Positions 16,925-26,653 of a DNA stretch of 26,653 bases are shown here, in pieces. Below the pieces are notes generated by a model, which searched no databases, was not told the DNA's origin, and was given only the letters and a program-made list of their open reading frames with translations. The stretch is taken from NCBI GenBank assembly GCA_013416795.1, contig RQSC01000824.1:58729-85381 (forward strand), written 5' to 3'. Source of the DNA: Prasinococcaceae sp. CCMP 1430 (Eukaryota; Prasinodermophyta; Palmophyllophyceae; Prasinococcales; Prasinococcaceae). A program made the position numbers and the translations under genes. How positions within the stretch are numbered: the stretch's first letter is position 1; every line of letters begins with the position of its first letter.

Positions 16925-19744
16925 ATGGCTCTCTCCTCGCGCTCGTTCGCCGACCTGTCGTCGCTGCTGTCGAGTGGCAATGAGGTCCCCATGGCCGACG
17001 AGGAGCGCGAGGCCGCGCTGGCCGGCGCCGAGGCGACCAAGCAGATGGTTCTGGTGTCGAACCACCTGCCGCTCAAGGCGCGGCGCGAGGCGACCGGCGC
17101 GCTCTCCTTCGAGTGGGACTTGGACGCGCTGCTCAAACAGGTGAACGCTGGGCTGTGCGCGGACGGCTGGCGAGTGGTGCATGTCGGCGGACTCTCCGTC
17201 GCAGTCGAGCCGCACGAGGAGGACGACGTCGCCGCGCGTCTGTGGGCCGACTTTCGCTGCGCCGTCGTCTTCCTCGAGCCGCACCTCAAGGAGCGCTTCT
17301 ACAAGGGCTGCTGCAAGCAACTGCTGTGGCCCATGTTCCACTACATGCTGCCGCTCGGCAGCGGCCAGCGGCGCTTCGACGTCGACCTCTGGCAGGCCTA
17401 CGTGCAGGCCAACACCAAGTTTGCACACAAGGTCATGGAGATCTTCAACCCCGCCACCGACTACGTGTGGGTGCACGACTACCACCTGCTGGTGCTGCCC
17501 TCTTTCCTGCGCAAGAGGTCGATCTACTGCCGCATCGGCTTCTTTCTGCACTGCCCCTTCCCCAGCTCGGAGATCTACCGCACGCTGCCCGTGCGCGAGG
17601 AGATCATGCGCGCGCTCCTCAACGCCGACGTGGTGGGCTTCCACACCTTCGACTACGCGCGCCACTTCCTGAGCTGCTGCTCGCGCATGCTTGGGCTCAC
17701 GTACGAGTCGCGGCGCGGCGCCATTGGCCTGCGCTACTGCGGGCGCACGGTGCGCGTTCGCGTGTCGCCCGCGGGCATCGACGTCACGCGCCTGCACCAA
17801 GGGCTCGCATGGGACGACACGGTGTGGCGCCTCGCCGAGCTGCGGGCGCAGTGTGAGGGCCGGCAGGTGCTGGTGGGCATCGACGACCTCGACCTCTTCA
17901 AGGGCATCGCCCTGAAGCTTGCGGCCTACCGGCGGCTGCTCGATACGCACTCGGACCTGCACGGCAAGGTGGTCATGATCCAAATCATGAACTCGGCCCG
18001 CTCGAAGAGCGCCGAGCTCGAGGCGTTGCACGCCGAGGTCCACGCCATCAGGGATGAGGTCAACGCGCGCTACGGCTTCGACGGGTACGAGCCGCTCGTG
18101 CTGGTGGAGCGCTCGGTGCCGCTGTACGAGCGCCTGGCGTACTACGCGCTGGCGGACGCGTGCGTGGTCACGGCCGTGCGTGACGGCATGAATCTCACGC
18201 CTTACGAGTACATCGCGTGCAGGCAGGGCGCAGCCGACCGTGCCGCGGCCGCAAGCGACGACGGCGTTGGCGGCGGCGCAGACGGCGTCGCAAGCAAGCC
18301 CGCGCCGTGCACGTCCGGCCTGGTGGTTTCGGAGTTTACAGGGTGCTCGCCGAGCCTGAGCGGCGCTATCCGCGTCAACCCGTGGTCCATCGACAGCGTC
18401 TGCGACGCCATGTACCAGGTGTGCATGTTGCCCGAGGAGGAGCGTCGCGCTCGGCATGAGAAGCACTTTCGTTACATCGCGCGGCACACGAGCGCGTACT
18501 GGGGGCAGACGTACGCTGAGGACCTCGAATCCACCGCTGCCGACCACGCGCGAATGCGCTGCTATGGAATGGGCTTCGGCCTGCACTTCCGCGTGATCGC
18601 TCTCGACCCGAGCTTCAAGAGGCTCTCCACGGACGCAGTCGCGGCAGCGTACGCCACCGCGCAGCGACGCGTGCTGCTGTTCGACTACGACGGTACGCTG
18701 GCACCCACGAGCTCCATTCAGGTGGGCCCCTCTAAAGAGGTGCTGGAGTCTCTGCGCGCTCTGACAGCGTGCGAGGCCAACCACGTTTGCGTCGTGAGCG
18801 GCCGCAGCCGCGAGCGCCTCCAGGAATGGCTTGGGGACGTTCCGCGACTGGGACTCGCAGCAGAGCACGGCTTCTACCTGCGCGGGGTCGACCCTGTGGG
18901 CAGCACCGCGTGGACGGAGGCGAGCTCTGCACGCGCGTGGGCATCCGCTGCCAGCGGCATGGGCGGCGGTGGTGGCGGAGGAGCTGGCGGCGGCGGCGGT
19001 GGCGGTGGCGGTGGCGCGGGTGGTCACGGCAGCGTCGGCGCTGGGGGTGGCGAGGATACGCACGCGAGCTCTGTGGCGGCAGCCTCGTCTTGGCGCGCGA
19101 CTACGCTGAGCGTGATGAAGACATACGTTGAGGCCACCGATGGGTCGTTTGTCGATGAGAAGGAGAGCAGCCTTGTGTGGCATTTCCGTGACGCTGACCC
19201 GGACTTCGGTGCCTTCCAGGCCAAGGAAATGGTTGACCACCTCGAGTCGGTGCTCGCGTCGGAGCCTGCCGAGGTAGTCAAAGGCACCGGCATCGTCGAG
19301 GTCAAGCCGCAGGGAGTGTCCAAGGCGGCGGTGGCTGAACTCGTCATGGCGCAAGCCGGCGCGGCCGCGGCGACCGGTGCAGCCGACTTCGTGCTGTGCA
19401 TTGGCGACGACGCGTCAGATGAGGACATGTTCGCCGCGATTGAGGCCGAGGCTGACCTCGGCGGTGACTGGCAGTCCGGGGGCACGGTCTCCGTATTCCC
19501 CTGCACTGTGGGCCAGAAACCAAGCAAGGCGAGCTACTACGTCAATGACCCCCAAGAGGTCATTAAGCTGCTCACCACGCTCGCGGGGCTCACACCTGCT
19601 GATGGCGAGGAACTCGCAGGCAAGGGGCTCACAAAGCTGGGAGCGTCCATTGCAATTGGCGCTGCAGCGGGCACTGACGGCGCCGACGCCGATGAGGGCC
19701 CGTCTCCGCCGGGTGGGCCGTTCGAGCCCGTGCCCGAGAAGTGA
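16925..19744 (+). CDS. class II trehalose-6-phosphate synthase/phosphatase (GT20 + HAD fusion)
   Basis: A 939-residue intronless protein from ATG 16925. The N-terminal GT20 domain (about 38-560) has LVSNHLPLKARRE, LWPMFHYMLPL, YVWVHDYHLLVLPSFLRK, FFLHCPFPSSEIYRTLP, NADVVGFHTFDYARHFLS, the sugar-nucleotide Lys in VGIDDLDLFKGIALKL, DGMNLTPYEYIACRQ and LVVSEFTGCS. The C-terminal HAD phosphatase domain has LLFDYDGTLAP with the nucleophile and acid Asp587/Asp589, VVSGRSRERLQEWLG, AAEHGFYLR, GIVEVKPQGVSKAAV and GDDASDEDMF. All four HAD motifs look intact, so phosphatase activity is plausible. Plant class II proteins often lack synthase activity, and I cannot decide that here. Two inserts are unusual: an Ala/Gly stretch before the SEFTGCS block, and a polyglycine run (about residues 679-709) inside the phosphatase cap. 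Confidence 0.93.
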   Translation: MALSSRSFADLSSLLSSGNEVPMADEEREAALAGAEATKQMVLVSNHLPLKARREATGALSFEWDLDALLKQVNAGLCADGWRVVHVGGLSVAVEPHEEDDVAARLWADFRCAVVFLEPHLKERFYKGCCKQLLWPMFHYMLPLGSGQRRFDVDLWQAYVQANTKFAHKVMEIFNPATDYVWVHDYHLLVLPSFLRKRSIYCRIGFFLHCPFPSSEIYRTLPVREEIMRALLNADVVGFHTFDYARHFLSCCSRMLGLTYESRRGAIGLRYCGRTVRVRVSPAGIDVTRLHQGLAWDDTVWRLAELRAQCEGRQVLVGIDDLDLFKGIALKLAAYRRLLDTHSDLHGKVVMIQIMNSARSKSAELEALHAEVHAIRDEVNARYGFDGYEPLVLVERSVPLYERLAYYALADACVVTAVRDGMNLTPYEYIACRQGAADRAAAASDDGVGGGADGVASKPAPCTSGLVVSEFTGCSPSLSGAIRVNPWSIDSVCDAMYQVCMLPEEERRARHEKHFRYIARHTSAYWGQTYAEDLESTAADHARMRCYGMGFGLHFRVIALDPSFKRLSTDAVAAAYATAQRRVLLFDYDGTLAPTSSIQVGPSKEVLESLRALTACEANHVCVVSGRSRERLQEWLGDVPRLGLAAEHGFYLRGVDPVGSTAWTEASSARAWASAASGMGGGGGGGAGGGGGGGGGGAGGHGSVGAGGGEDTHASSVAAASSWRATTLSVMKTYVEATDGSFVDEKESSLVWHFRDADPDFGAFQAKEMVDHLESVLASEPAEVVKGTGIVEVKPQGVSKAAVAELVMAQAGAAAATGAADFVLCIGDDASDEDMFAAIEAEADLGGDWQSGGTVSVFPCTVGQKPSKASYYVNDPQEVIKLLTTLAGLTPADGEELAGKGLTKLGASIAIGAAAGTDGADADEGPSPPGGPFEPVPEK

Positions 19745-20252
19745 GGCAACACCATGCGGTGAGGTGCGGTGCGGTGGTCGACGCCACGCAGGACGAGGCT
19801 CAGAACCCCCAACCCTCACCCCACTTCGCTCGCACACATTCCACCGCGCGCCCCACGCGCCGCACTCTGCGGCACGGATGCGAAAGGTGGGCGCTGGAGC
19901 TCGCCGTGCCACCCTCCTGTGTGCACCACCCTACTTAAGTAGGCGCCCCTAAAAAAAACAAAACTTTTGACGGTCGGAACGAGCGAGGGCGGGGCACCCT
20001 GTGCACGCGCCCTAGCGTAGCACTGAGCGTGCGCCCTTGCAGCGCTAACGATCTCAGGCTCGCGACGAGACCGTCACCATAGGCCTGCAAGGACGCAGGG
20101 AGAGCAGTCGATCGCGATTGTGGAAATGTGAGAGTTTGCACTCCCACGTTGAGGTGCAAAGCTGATGAGCCGCTGCTGCGCTCGCGCAAACAGCTGGGCG
20201 CACAGGCGCGCGCCACAGCGCGCGCACGTGCCGTGCCTGCCTGGCGGCTGTG
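19745..20252. promoter_or_regulatory. spacer between the trehalose gene and the nucleoredoxin-like gene, with palindrome and A-rich tract
   Basis: A perfect 14-bp palindrome CCTACTTAAGTAGG lies at 19930-19943. An A-rich stretch (CTAAAAAAAACAAAAC) follows at about 19949-19964, in otherwise GC-rich DNA. These could belong to the terminator of the upstream gene or the promoter of the downstream one. No gene is recognised in the spacer. Confidence 0.35.
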
Positions 20253-20959
20253 ATGGACATCCTGCGTGAGGAGGGCACGCGCCTACTTGCGGCTGGCGGC
20301 GGTGTGGGCGCCATCGCGGCGGGGGCGCGCGTCGTCTGCCTGTACTTTTCCGCACGGGTACGCGCGCTGCGAAACGTTCGCGCCACCGCGCCAGCGCCCC
20401 GCTGCTCGCTTACGCCCTCGCGCCCTCGCTCACGCGCGCGCAGTGGTGCCCCGACTGCGTCCCAGCGACTCCCGTGCTGCGTGATGTATACGAGGACGCC
20501 GCCGGCGGAAGCGACTGGGACGTTGTCTACGTTCCCAGCGACAAGAACGCCACCGAGACGGAGGAGTACGTCAAGGCGGCGCACGGCGGATGGCCTCGCG
20601 TTGAAACGAACAGGTGCGCTCGCTCCCACCTCCGCATGCGCTCGTGTGCGTACGCGTGTGCGCGGGCAAGAACGCAGGAGGGTGGCACGAGCAGCGCCTG
20701 ACACATGCTTGCGCTCCCATGCACACGCGGACACAGTGATGTTGCTGCAAAGCTCAAGCGCCGCTTCGGTGTGTGCGCCCGCAAAGAGGCGGGATCGCTG
20801 GGCATCACCGAGCGCAAAGCCGGCATTCCAACGCTAGTCGTACTTGATGCGCACAGCGGCGACACCATCGAGATGGACGGCATGACTGCAATACGCAAGA
20901 GCGGGCCCAGGTGGGTGCGCGCAGCCGCTGGCCGGTACAAAGCGGCGCTCGCGCTCTAG
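20253..20959 (+). CDS. nucleoredoxin/tryparedoxin-like thioredoxin-fold protein
   Basis: Three exons, 20253-20357, 20444-20613 and 20737-20959, encode 165 residues. The introns are 86 bases (donor GTACGC) and 123 bases (donor GTGCGC, CTGAC at 20698-20702). The phases fit at both joins. The protein reads VVCLYFSAR, then the redox centre WCPDC (36-40) split from it by intron 1. VPATPVLRDVYEDAAG, DWDVVYVPSDKN and YVKAAHGGWPRV follow, as in nucleoredoxins (the SSD-type strand, then helix). After intron 2 come DVAAKLKRRFGV, the cis-proline loop AGIPTLVVLDA and a DGMTAIRK end. The centre differs from the usual WCPPC of nucleoredoxins and WCGPC of thioredoxins. No signal peptide is evident, so it is probably cytosolic or nuclear. 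The role, thiol-disulfide exchange with unknown partners, is inferred from the fold. Confidence 0.85.
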
Positions 20960-21160
20960 CAATGGCGCTGGCTTGTTTGTGCCATGCGAAGACGCATGCG
21001 CCTTTGCTGACGCATGCGCGAGCACGCAGGGCGATTAAAGCATGGCTCGCAAAGGCTGAGCAGCGAAAGTAATACGTGCCGTTCAGGGCTCCTCGCATGT
21101 AGCAGTGTACAGGGGGTGCTTACACGCGCACCGAGGCAGCTGCGTCGGAGCGCACCCAGC

Positions 21161-22847
21161 TTAGCCGGGGCCGCGCGTAGCTTTCCGCCTTCCCGCCTCG
21201 GGCGCGTGTCCGCCCTCGTCGAAGCCGCTCGCTCGCAGCGCCATGCGCGCCGCACGCCTCGCCGCGAGCACCTGCATAGGCGCGTGTCAGCGGACAGTGT
21301 GCGCGTTCGCGTGCCGCATTCACACAGGCGCGCGTGCGCACCTTCGTTGCGCGCTTGAGCGCTGCATCCTCGTCGATATGCGCCTCCTTCATTTTGGTGC
21401 CAGTGGCCTCCTCAATGGCCTCCACGCGCTCAACGTCGTGTTGCGTTACCACGGCGACGGAGCGCCCGGGGCGACCCGCGCGGCCCGCACGGCCGATGCA
21501 GTGCACAAAGTCACGCGGATCACGGGGCAGGTCGTAGCTGATAACGAGGTCGACCTCGGGGATATCGAGGCCACGGCTAGCCACCAGCGTGGCAATGAGC
21601 ACGCGCACCTCACCGGCCTTGAAGGCCTGCACGACGCGCAGGCGCTCACGCTGAGATTTCTTCGCATGTAGGGCTGCCGCGCGCGGCACAGCGCCGTTGG
21701 TGGCCTCGGCGAGCTCGTCCACGAGTAGCTCCAGAAGCGCGGCGGTACGCTTGGAGCCGCAAAATACCACGCAGCTTTGCTCGCCAGCGTCGTCCAGGGA
21801 TGCGAGCAGGTGCGCGACGTATACATCCTTGACTGCATCGGCCACCAGGCAGAACTCCTGCCTCACACTCTCTGCCGCACGCAGCAATGGGCCCAGGCCG
21901 CCGCTATCGCCCACACCCCCGTCGCCACCGTCACTGGGCTGCGCGTAGGCAAACAGCGGGCGTGAGGCGAGCGCATTCGAGCCGCCATCGTTCACGTCGG
22001 CGCCGGTCGACTTGCTGTTGGAGATGTAGCCGCGCTGGGCGAGTGCCTCAAGCGTGGGCGTCTGCGTCGCGCTGAAGAGGAGCGTCTGCCGGTCGGCAGG
22101 GAGAAGGGCAAGCAGGTAGCCCACATCCGCGGCAAATTCTTGGTCGAGCATACGGTCGGCCTCGTCGAGCACGGCGAAGCGCGCGTGCGCGAAGACCGCG
22201 CATAGCGGCTCCTCGGCGCGTAGCAAGCCCGACAGCCGGCCCGGGGTCGCGACAACGACATGCGGCCGTGAGTGCAGCGCGTTGCTCTGCGCGGCCATCT
22301 CGAGACCTCCCACCACCACGAGATCACGCGCGCCGCAGGGCGCGCCCATCACGCGGAACTGCTCGCTCACTTGGAACGCGAGCTCGCGCGTCGGCTCGAG
22401 TACTAGCGCGAACACACCGTACGGGTCTGCAGCGAGCGCTTGCAGCATCGGGAGCGCAAACGCCGCCGTCTTGCCCGCGCCCGTGCGGGCGATGGCAACA
22501 ATGTCGTCGCCCGCGAGCGCGCGCGGCACGCACGCGCATTGCACGGCTGTCGGTTTCACGAGCCCAACCGAGCGGCACGAACGTGTCAGCCAGTCTGCGA
22601 TTCCCAGGTCGTGAAACGTCTCAGCGTTGTCGTGACTGCCGTCGCCAGCACCGCTGGCGCCGCCGCCGCCGCTGCCGTCGAGACCTCCGCCTCCCGCACC
22701 CCGGCCCTGCGCCGCCGGCCCGCGCAGCACATCTCCGCCCTTCCACTTGCTCTTGCTGTCGCTCCTACCGCTGGCGCCACCCTTGCCACCGCCAGGCGCC
22801 GCCCTCCTCTTGCCAACGCCGCCCGAGAACAGCGAGAAGCCGGCCAT
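21161..22847 (-). CDS. DEAD-box ATP-dependent RNA helicase, DDX49/Dbp8 type
   Basis: Dbp8/DDX49 helicases work in the nucleolus on small-subunit rRNA processing. Two exons, 21342-22847 and 21161-21271, join in phase 0 over a 70-base intron (donor GTGCGC, CTGAC at 21286-21290, acceptor TATGCAG), giving 538 residues. A Gly/Lys/Ser-rich leader (1-75) precedes the Q motif with FHDLGI and KPTAVQ. Then come Walker A RTGAGKT (121-127), PTRELA, TPGR, DEAD (228-231), SAT (259-261), ASRGLDIP and motif VI HCIGRAGR (449-456). DPYGVFALVLEPTRELAFQVSEQF is typical of DDX49. The last exon, VLAARRAARMALRASGFDE, matches the family's region after the helicase core. Motif VI has Cys in place of the usual Arg after His. 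An ATG at 23102 is also in frame but adds only an Arg-rich leader; I prefer 22847. Confidence 0.9.
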
Positions 22848-23070
22848 CGCGCGCCGCCGCAGCGCGCACGCGCGCGCCGCACGCCTCGCGCTCCACGCCG
22901 TACCCCCCCCACCCCCACCCCTACCCGCCCTTTCTCTCCCGCTCGCTCGCTCCCGGTACGAGGCGCGGGGGCTGGGGTGAGCGCACGGCCGCGAGGGCAA
23001 GCGCAAGGGCGCGGCGTGTGGCGGGGTGCGCAGCAGGAGCAGCCGCCGGCGCAGCCGCCGCCGGCGCGGA

Positions 23071-23099
23071 TTTATTTTTCCCCCTTTTTTAATCATTTT
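23071..23099 (-). promoter_or_regulatory. AT-rich putative core promoter of the DDX49-like gene
   Basis: On the minus strand an A-rich stretch ending GGGGGAAAAATAAATCC (lowest base 23069) stands out from GC-rich surroundings, about 225 bases before the ATG at 22847. AAAATAAAT is TATA-like. Its position supports 22847 over 23102 as the start codon. Confidence 0.35.
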
Positions 23100-23255
23100 C
23101 ATCCCCCGCGATGGTGCGTGGTCACTCTAATGCGCGGGTCTGCGTGGTGAACATGAAAGGACTTTACCGGGTGGCTCGCGTGCGGTGGTGCAGACACTCG
23201 GGGCCGACGGGAGGGGCGCCGGGCAAAGGTGTCACCGGATGTACTGAGCGGCCAG

Positions 23256-26200
23256 CTACTTGTTCAGGCCAGGTCTCGAGCCCGCCGTCGCGTCGCTAGC
23301 GGGCTCAGACTCGGGCGCCGCGGCGGCACCCGGGGCCACGTCGATCGGGCAGATGCAGGCGAGCTTCTCGGCGGCCTTGTCGGCGAGGTATGTGGGCTGC
23401 GCGGGTCCGAGCGTGTCCACTAAGACGAGGAAGACGACGAACACACCAACTGTCGCGAAGATCATAGTGAGTACAAGGACGATGCCGAACTGGACGAAGA
23501 AGAGGATATTGCATGCGAGCAAGAGCAAGCCTGTAAAGAATGTGGTGGCCGCCGACGAGAGGATGGGGGGGCCGATGCTGCAGATGGCTCCCTCGGAGCG
23601 CTCGGTGCGTGGCGCCGCGCCAGAAGGGCTCATCTCAACGTAGGCGTGACACAAGTGGATGACGAAATCGCAACTGAGACCGATGAGGATTCCGAAACAG
23701 ATAGACTCGAGGAAGCCCAACTCCCAACCAATGGCTACTGTGCAGGCTGCCACGGCGCAGAGCACGAAGCTGATCGCCACGATCGAAAATAGGGTGAGCA
23801 CCAGCGAGCGGCACGCGAGCGCGACAACGACGGCCGACGCAATGAGCGCGATGAGCGCGCTCTGGTACGCGCCATTGCTCATCTGTGCATTGGTGTCATA
23901 CCACCAGAAGTCCTCGCTGGTGTGATAAACGCTCGCCACTTGGTCGACCGGCGCCGCCTCTCGTTCGGCATCCATGAAGTCCTCGATGAAGTTCCAAGCC
24001 CTCCGCAGCTCGTCCAGCGGCGAGTCCCAGCGCGCGCTCGACTTGGATCGCATGACCAGAACCTGCAACTTGCCTTTGTAGAACAGCATCGACTTCCGGG
24101 GTGCGTGTCCCGACTCAACGAAGCGCCTGGCGCACCCGTGGAAACTTGCCGGCGGCACAGGCAGCGATCTCGCCCCGCCGCACTCGTCGATGACGCCCGT
24201 CTCGTTCCACGTCAGCCAATCGTTCATCTCCGACAGAACACAGCGGTGCGCCTCGAAAGCGTACGACGCATTGAGCGCATCCACACGCGCGCAGAAGTCT
24301 ATCAGGAAGTCCTGTGCCGCCACGCTCGATGGGTCGAAGCTCAGATCTAGTCGCAGCTTGGTCTTTCGCGATGGGGCGTCAGTGTTGCTCGTCGCCGCGG
24401 CTTGCAGCCCCCAGACATACGAAATCACCGAGTCCTGCTCCACTGCATTCGATATGAGCTGATTGCCCCAGAGCGTTGTCTTTGAGAACTCGTGCGAGTC
24501 ACGCAGCAATTGGACCTCCGACGAGCTCGGCGCGGGAATGGTGGATGCCACCAGCCCGCACCACACGATCGCACCGATCGAGGCGGGCAGCAGTAGCCAG
24601 CGCGCGCGGTGCACAATTTGGTACCAATGGCGCATCATCCGCGCGCGGAAGGGCAGCGTAGCCGCGCCGTCCGGGTCCTCGGAGACGCCGCCTGCAGGCG
24701 ACTTCTTGGTGCAGCACCCACCGCACTCGATGCAGCATTTGGCACAGCCAGACGCGCAGCAGTTGGCGGCCCAGCGGTGCTGCAAGCAAAGTGCCGGAAA
24801 GACGAGCGCCACGTTGAGCAAATAGTCGCATACAACGAGGCATCCCATGAAGAGCGCGAAGCTGCGGATGGGCGGCACCGGCACGATGGAAGTGCCGAAG
24901 AATGCCGCCGCCGTGGTGGCGGACGTCCAGAACATGGCGATGGCGGCCGACGGCAGTGCTTCGGCAGCAACCTCCGTGGTGCTTGCGCCGGGGCCGAGCG
25001 CGTGCTCGGCTTCGCGCCACTTGTCCTGCGCCACGAAGATGTCGTCGGCGCCGATGCCGATGATGACGAACATGCCCAGAAAGTTCAGGAAGGGGAAGAA
25101 CGACCGGCCCAGGATGAAGTAGAACATGAAGTACGCCGTGGGAAAGGAAAGGAACACCTGCGCAAATCCCACTGTGGTGATCCACGCGCTGCGGCTGTGC
25201 AGCAGCACCGCGACAATCACGACAAGCATCGCCGCCAGGCTCAGCATCATATCCGTGTTCAAGTAGTGCTGGAATTTCTGGTCACTCAAGTACTCATCCC
25301 GCGTATCGTACACGCCCTCAACGACTTCCCCTCCTCGTCCCCATTTTCCAAACTCGGCCTCCAGCCCGGACGTCGTGTGAAGCGCAAAGACCGAGCTGCT
25401 GTACTGTACGCCCCGCCCTAGTCCAGTGTCGACGTCCAAGAGGTCCAATAAGTACCACGGGCAGTTGTCCACGTTCCATGGATCCGTGGCAGAGAGGAAC
25501 GCCTTGGCGCAGTCGGCAAGGCTTGTGGACGCACTCGCAGCGTTGCCGCTCGAGACGTATTGGTCGACCAAAGCGTCACAGCTCATCCCATCCCCTCCCT
25601 CGGGTAGAAGCAGGCGAAGCTGGGAGACAAGGCTCAGCGGTCGTTGGCAGCGGCTGCCACCCTCGCATGTGACGCATGACCCGGCAGAGTAGAGCGACGC
25701 CAGCGTGATCTCCTCCGCCTCGCAGATCTCTCGAAGGGCGTCAGGAGCCAGCAGCCAGCCATCCCCGGCAAGGGTGTCGTGCGCGCGCCAATGAGCGATC
25801 AGGTCGTCTCCACGCCACCCGCCATGGAGCGCGCCATCTAGGCAGCCATCGGTATGCCACTGGTCCTCCAGGAGCGCGCGGTCGTTGCGCGCAGCGCTGC
25901 GCACTGCGCCGTCCGTGCGCCTGGCGTCTGCAAGAAGCGAACGCCTCGCCCTCCGCCAATCCTCGCCATGCGCACCCGGCCAGTCGGAGCGAGATTGGGC
26001 GATAAATCTATCCCAGAGCGCGTCGTCGCCACTCTCAAGCTCACTCCAGTGGCGGCGCACGAGGCCCCATTGCTCTGCGCGGTCGGAGACGAGCGTGCCG
26101 CGGCTGCGCCACGCGCCATCCTGTTGCAGTGCGCACCGTGACAGTCGGCGCAGCCAGCATCGTCAGCGCTGCGCGTGTCTTTTCACGCGCGAAGCGGCCG

Positions 26201-26623
26201 TGGACGCTCTCGGGCATCACGTACCTCGTCTGACGCGGAAAGCGAAAAGCCGCCCAGAACCAGGCCAATGGCGCCAAGCGCGAGCGTCACCGCCAGATTG
26301 ACGAGCAGCAGGCAGCAGGGGCGCGCCGCCGCCGCGCGGGCCGCGCGACGTCCGACCTGCTCGCGAAGCGCCGTCGTCACCGGCGTCGGCGCGGACTACT
26401 GGGTCAGCTGAGGCTACCAGGCAACAGCGCGACAGGCCTCGCGAGCACATATGACCCTCACCAGCCCGCCGCGAGGCGCGCTTCGCACATTGTCCCTGCG
26501 GGGCGCACCGGGCGCTCCTCCGTTCGGCGCCGCGCCCGCCTCGAACGCACGAAGCGACGGCGCCTGGGCCTGCGCCGGCGGCGCCGAGTACGGCTCTCCC
26601 GCGCCGGACGCAATGCGGCCCAT
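23256..26623 (-). CDS. Dispatched-like RND family membrane protein with sterol-sensing-type domain
   Basis: Three exons, 26462-26623, 26225-26356 and 23256-26120, all phase 0, give 1052 residues. The introns are 105 bases (donor GTGAGG) and 104 bases (donor GTACGT), both with CTGAC. Exon 1 is a soluble Pro/Gly/Ala-rich leader. Exon 2 carries the first membrane helix (CCLLLVNLAVTLALGAIGLVLGG). Exon 3 opens with DGAWRSRGT, a block found after helix 1 in Patched/Dispatched proteins. Two large Cys- and Trp-rich lumenal loops alternate with two helix bundles. The first bundle (about 24840-25250) is the sterol-sensing-like part and contains GIGADDIFVAQDKW. The second (about 23410-23860) contains GLSCDFVIHLCHAYVEMS. 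These intramembrane Asp residues are the proton- or cation-coupling sites of RND carriers, and GADD is typical of Dispatched. In animals Dispatched exports lipid-modified Hedgehog; in an alga the cargo is unknown. Confidence 0.88.
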
Positions 26624-26653
26624 GCGGCCTCGCGCGCCGCCTCCGCCCTCCGG
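26624..26653. other. window end, upstream of the Dispatched-like gene
   Basis: GC-rich sequence 5' of the ATG at 26623; too short to show more. Confidence 0.3.

Noticed and set aside
16400-19354. A 984-codon open frame on the minus strand, antisense to the trehalose gene
   Set aside because: GC-rich coding sequence often leaves the opposite frame without stops. The product is His/Arg/Val-rich with no domain, it crosses the N at 16838, and the plus strand has an unmistakable protein family.
22848-23102. Use of the ATG at 23102 as start of the DDX49-like helicase
   Set aside because: It would place a TATA-like A-rich tract in the coding region and add 85 mostly Arg/Pro/Ala residues with no counterpart in the family.

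Overview
The window is nuclear DNA from a very GC-rich eukaryote. Genes lie on both strands, spliceosomal introns interrupt several of them, and there is no sign of operons. Several genes point to a photosynthetic, plant-like lineage: an ornithine carbamoyltransferase of the plant plastid type, a fused dehydroquinate dehydratase-shikimate dehydrogenase, a class II trehalose-6-phosphate synthase/phosphatase, and plant-telomere-like (TTTAGGG/AAACCCTAA) boxes beside gene starts. My best guess is a GC-rich green microalga of the prasinophyte kind. This is inference; another alga is possible.

Layout, left to right. 1-1142: last exon of ribosomal protein L40 (usually fused to ubiquitin), a 224-bp tandem duplication, and a small two-helix membrane protein on the minus strand. 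1143-2536: non-coding spacer with a degenerate repeat family that forms a long inverted repeat, and a large CA/CG microsatellite. 2537-3355: unrecognised protein with a C-terminal membrane helix. 3709-6972: divergent pair, ornithine carbamoyltransferase (minus) and EPSP synthase (plus). 7130-10897: DCN1-like neddylation factor (minus), an RTRAF/hCLE homologue (plus), and a protein with two Stc1-like zinc motifs and a GRG tail (plus). 11077-14472: DHQ dehydratase-shikimate dehydrogenase (minus, its 5' end lost in a 244-base N gap) and the PP4 catalytic subunit (plus). 14612-19744: chorismate mutase (minus), a 151-residue unknown (minus), and a trehalose-6-phosphate synthase/phosphatase (plus). 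20253-26623: a nucleoredoxin-like thioredoxin (plus), a DDX49/Dbp8 DEAD-box helicase (minus), and a complete three-exon Dispatched-like RND membrane protein (minus).

How the genes relate. Three genes of one pathway lie within about 11 kb: DHQ dehydratase-shikimate dehydrogenase (steps 3 and 4), EPSP synthase (step 6) and chorismate mutase (the branch to Phe/Tyr). They are on different strands and separated by housekeeping genes, so they are neighbours and not an operon. Ornithine carbamoyltransferase adds a second plastid-type amino-acid gene divergent from EPSP synthase. A second theme is RNA and protein housekeeping: L40, RTRAF, the zinc/GRG protein, DDX49, the DCN1-like factor and PP4.

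I reconstructed ten complete introns by matching exon junctions to protein families. Nine of ten donors read GTRCG rather than GTRAG, and most introns contain a CTGAC branch-point-like motif. These exon models are my own reading of the sequence and have no transcript support.
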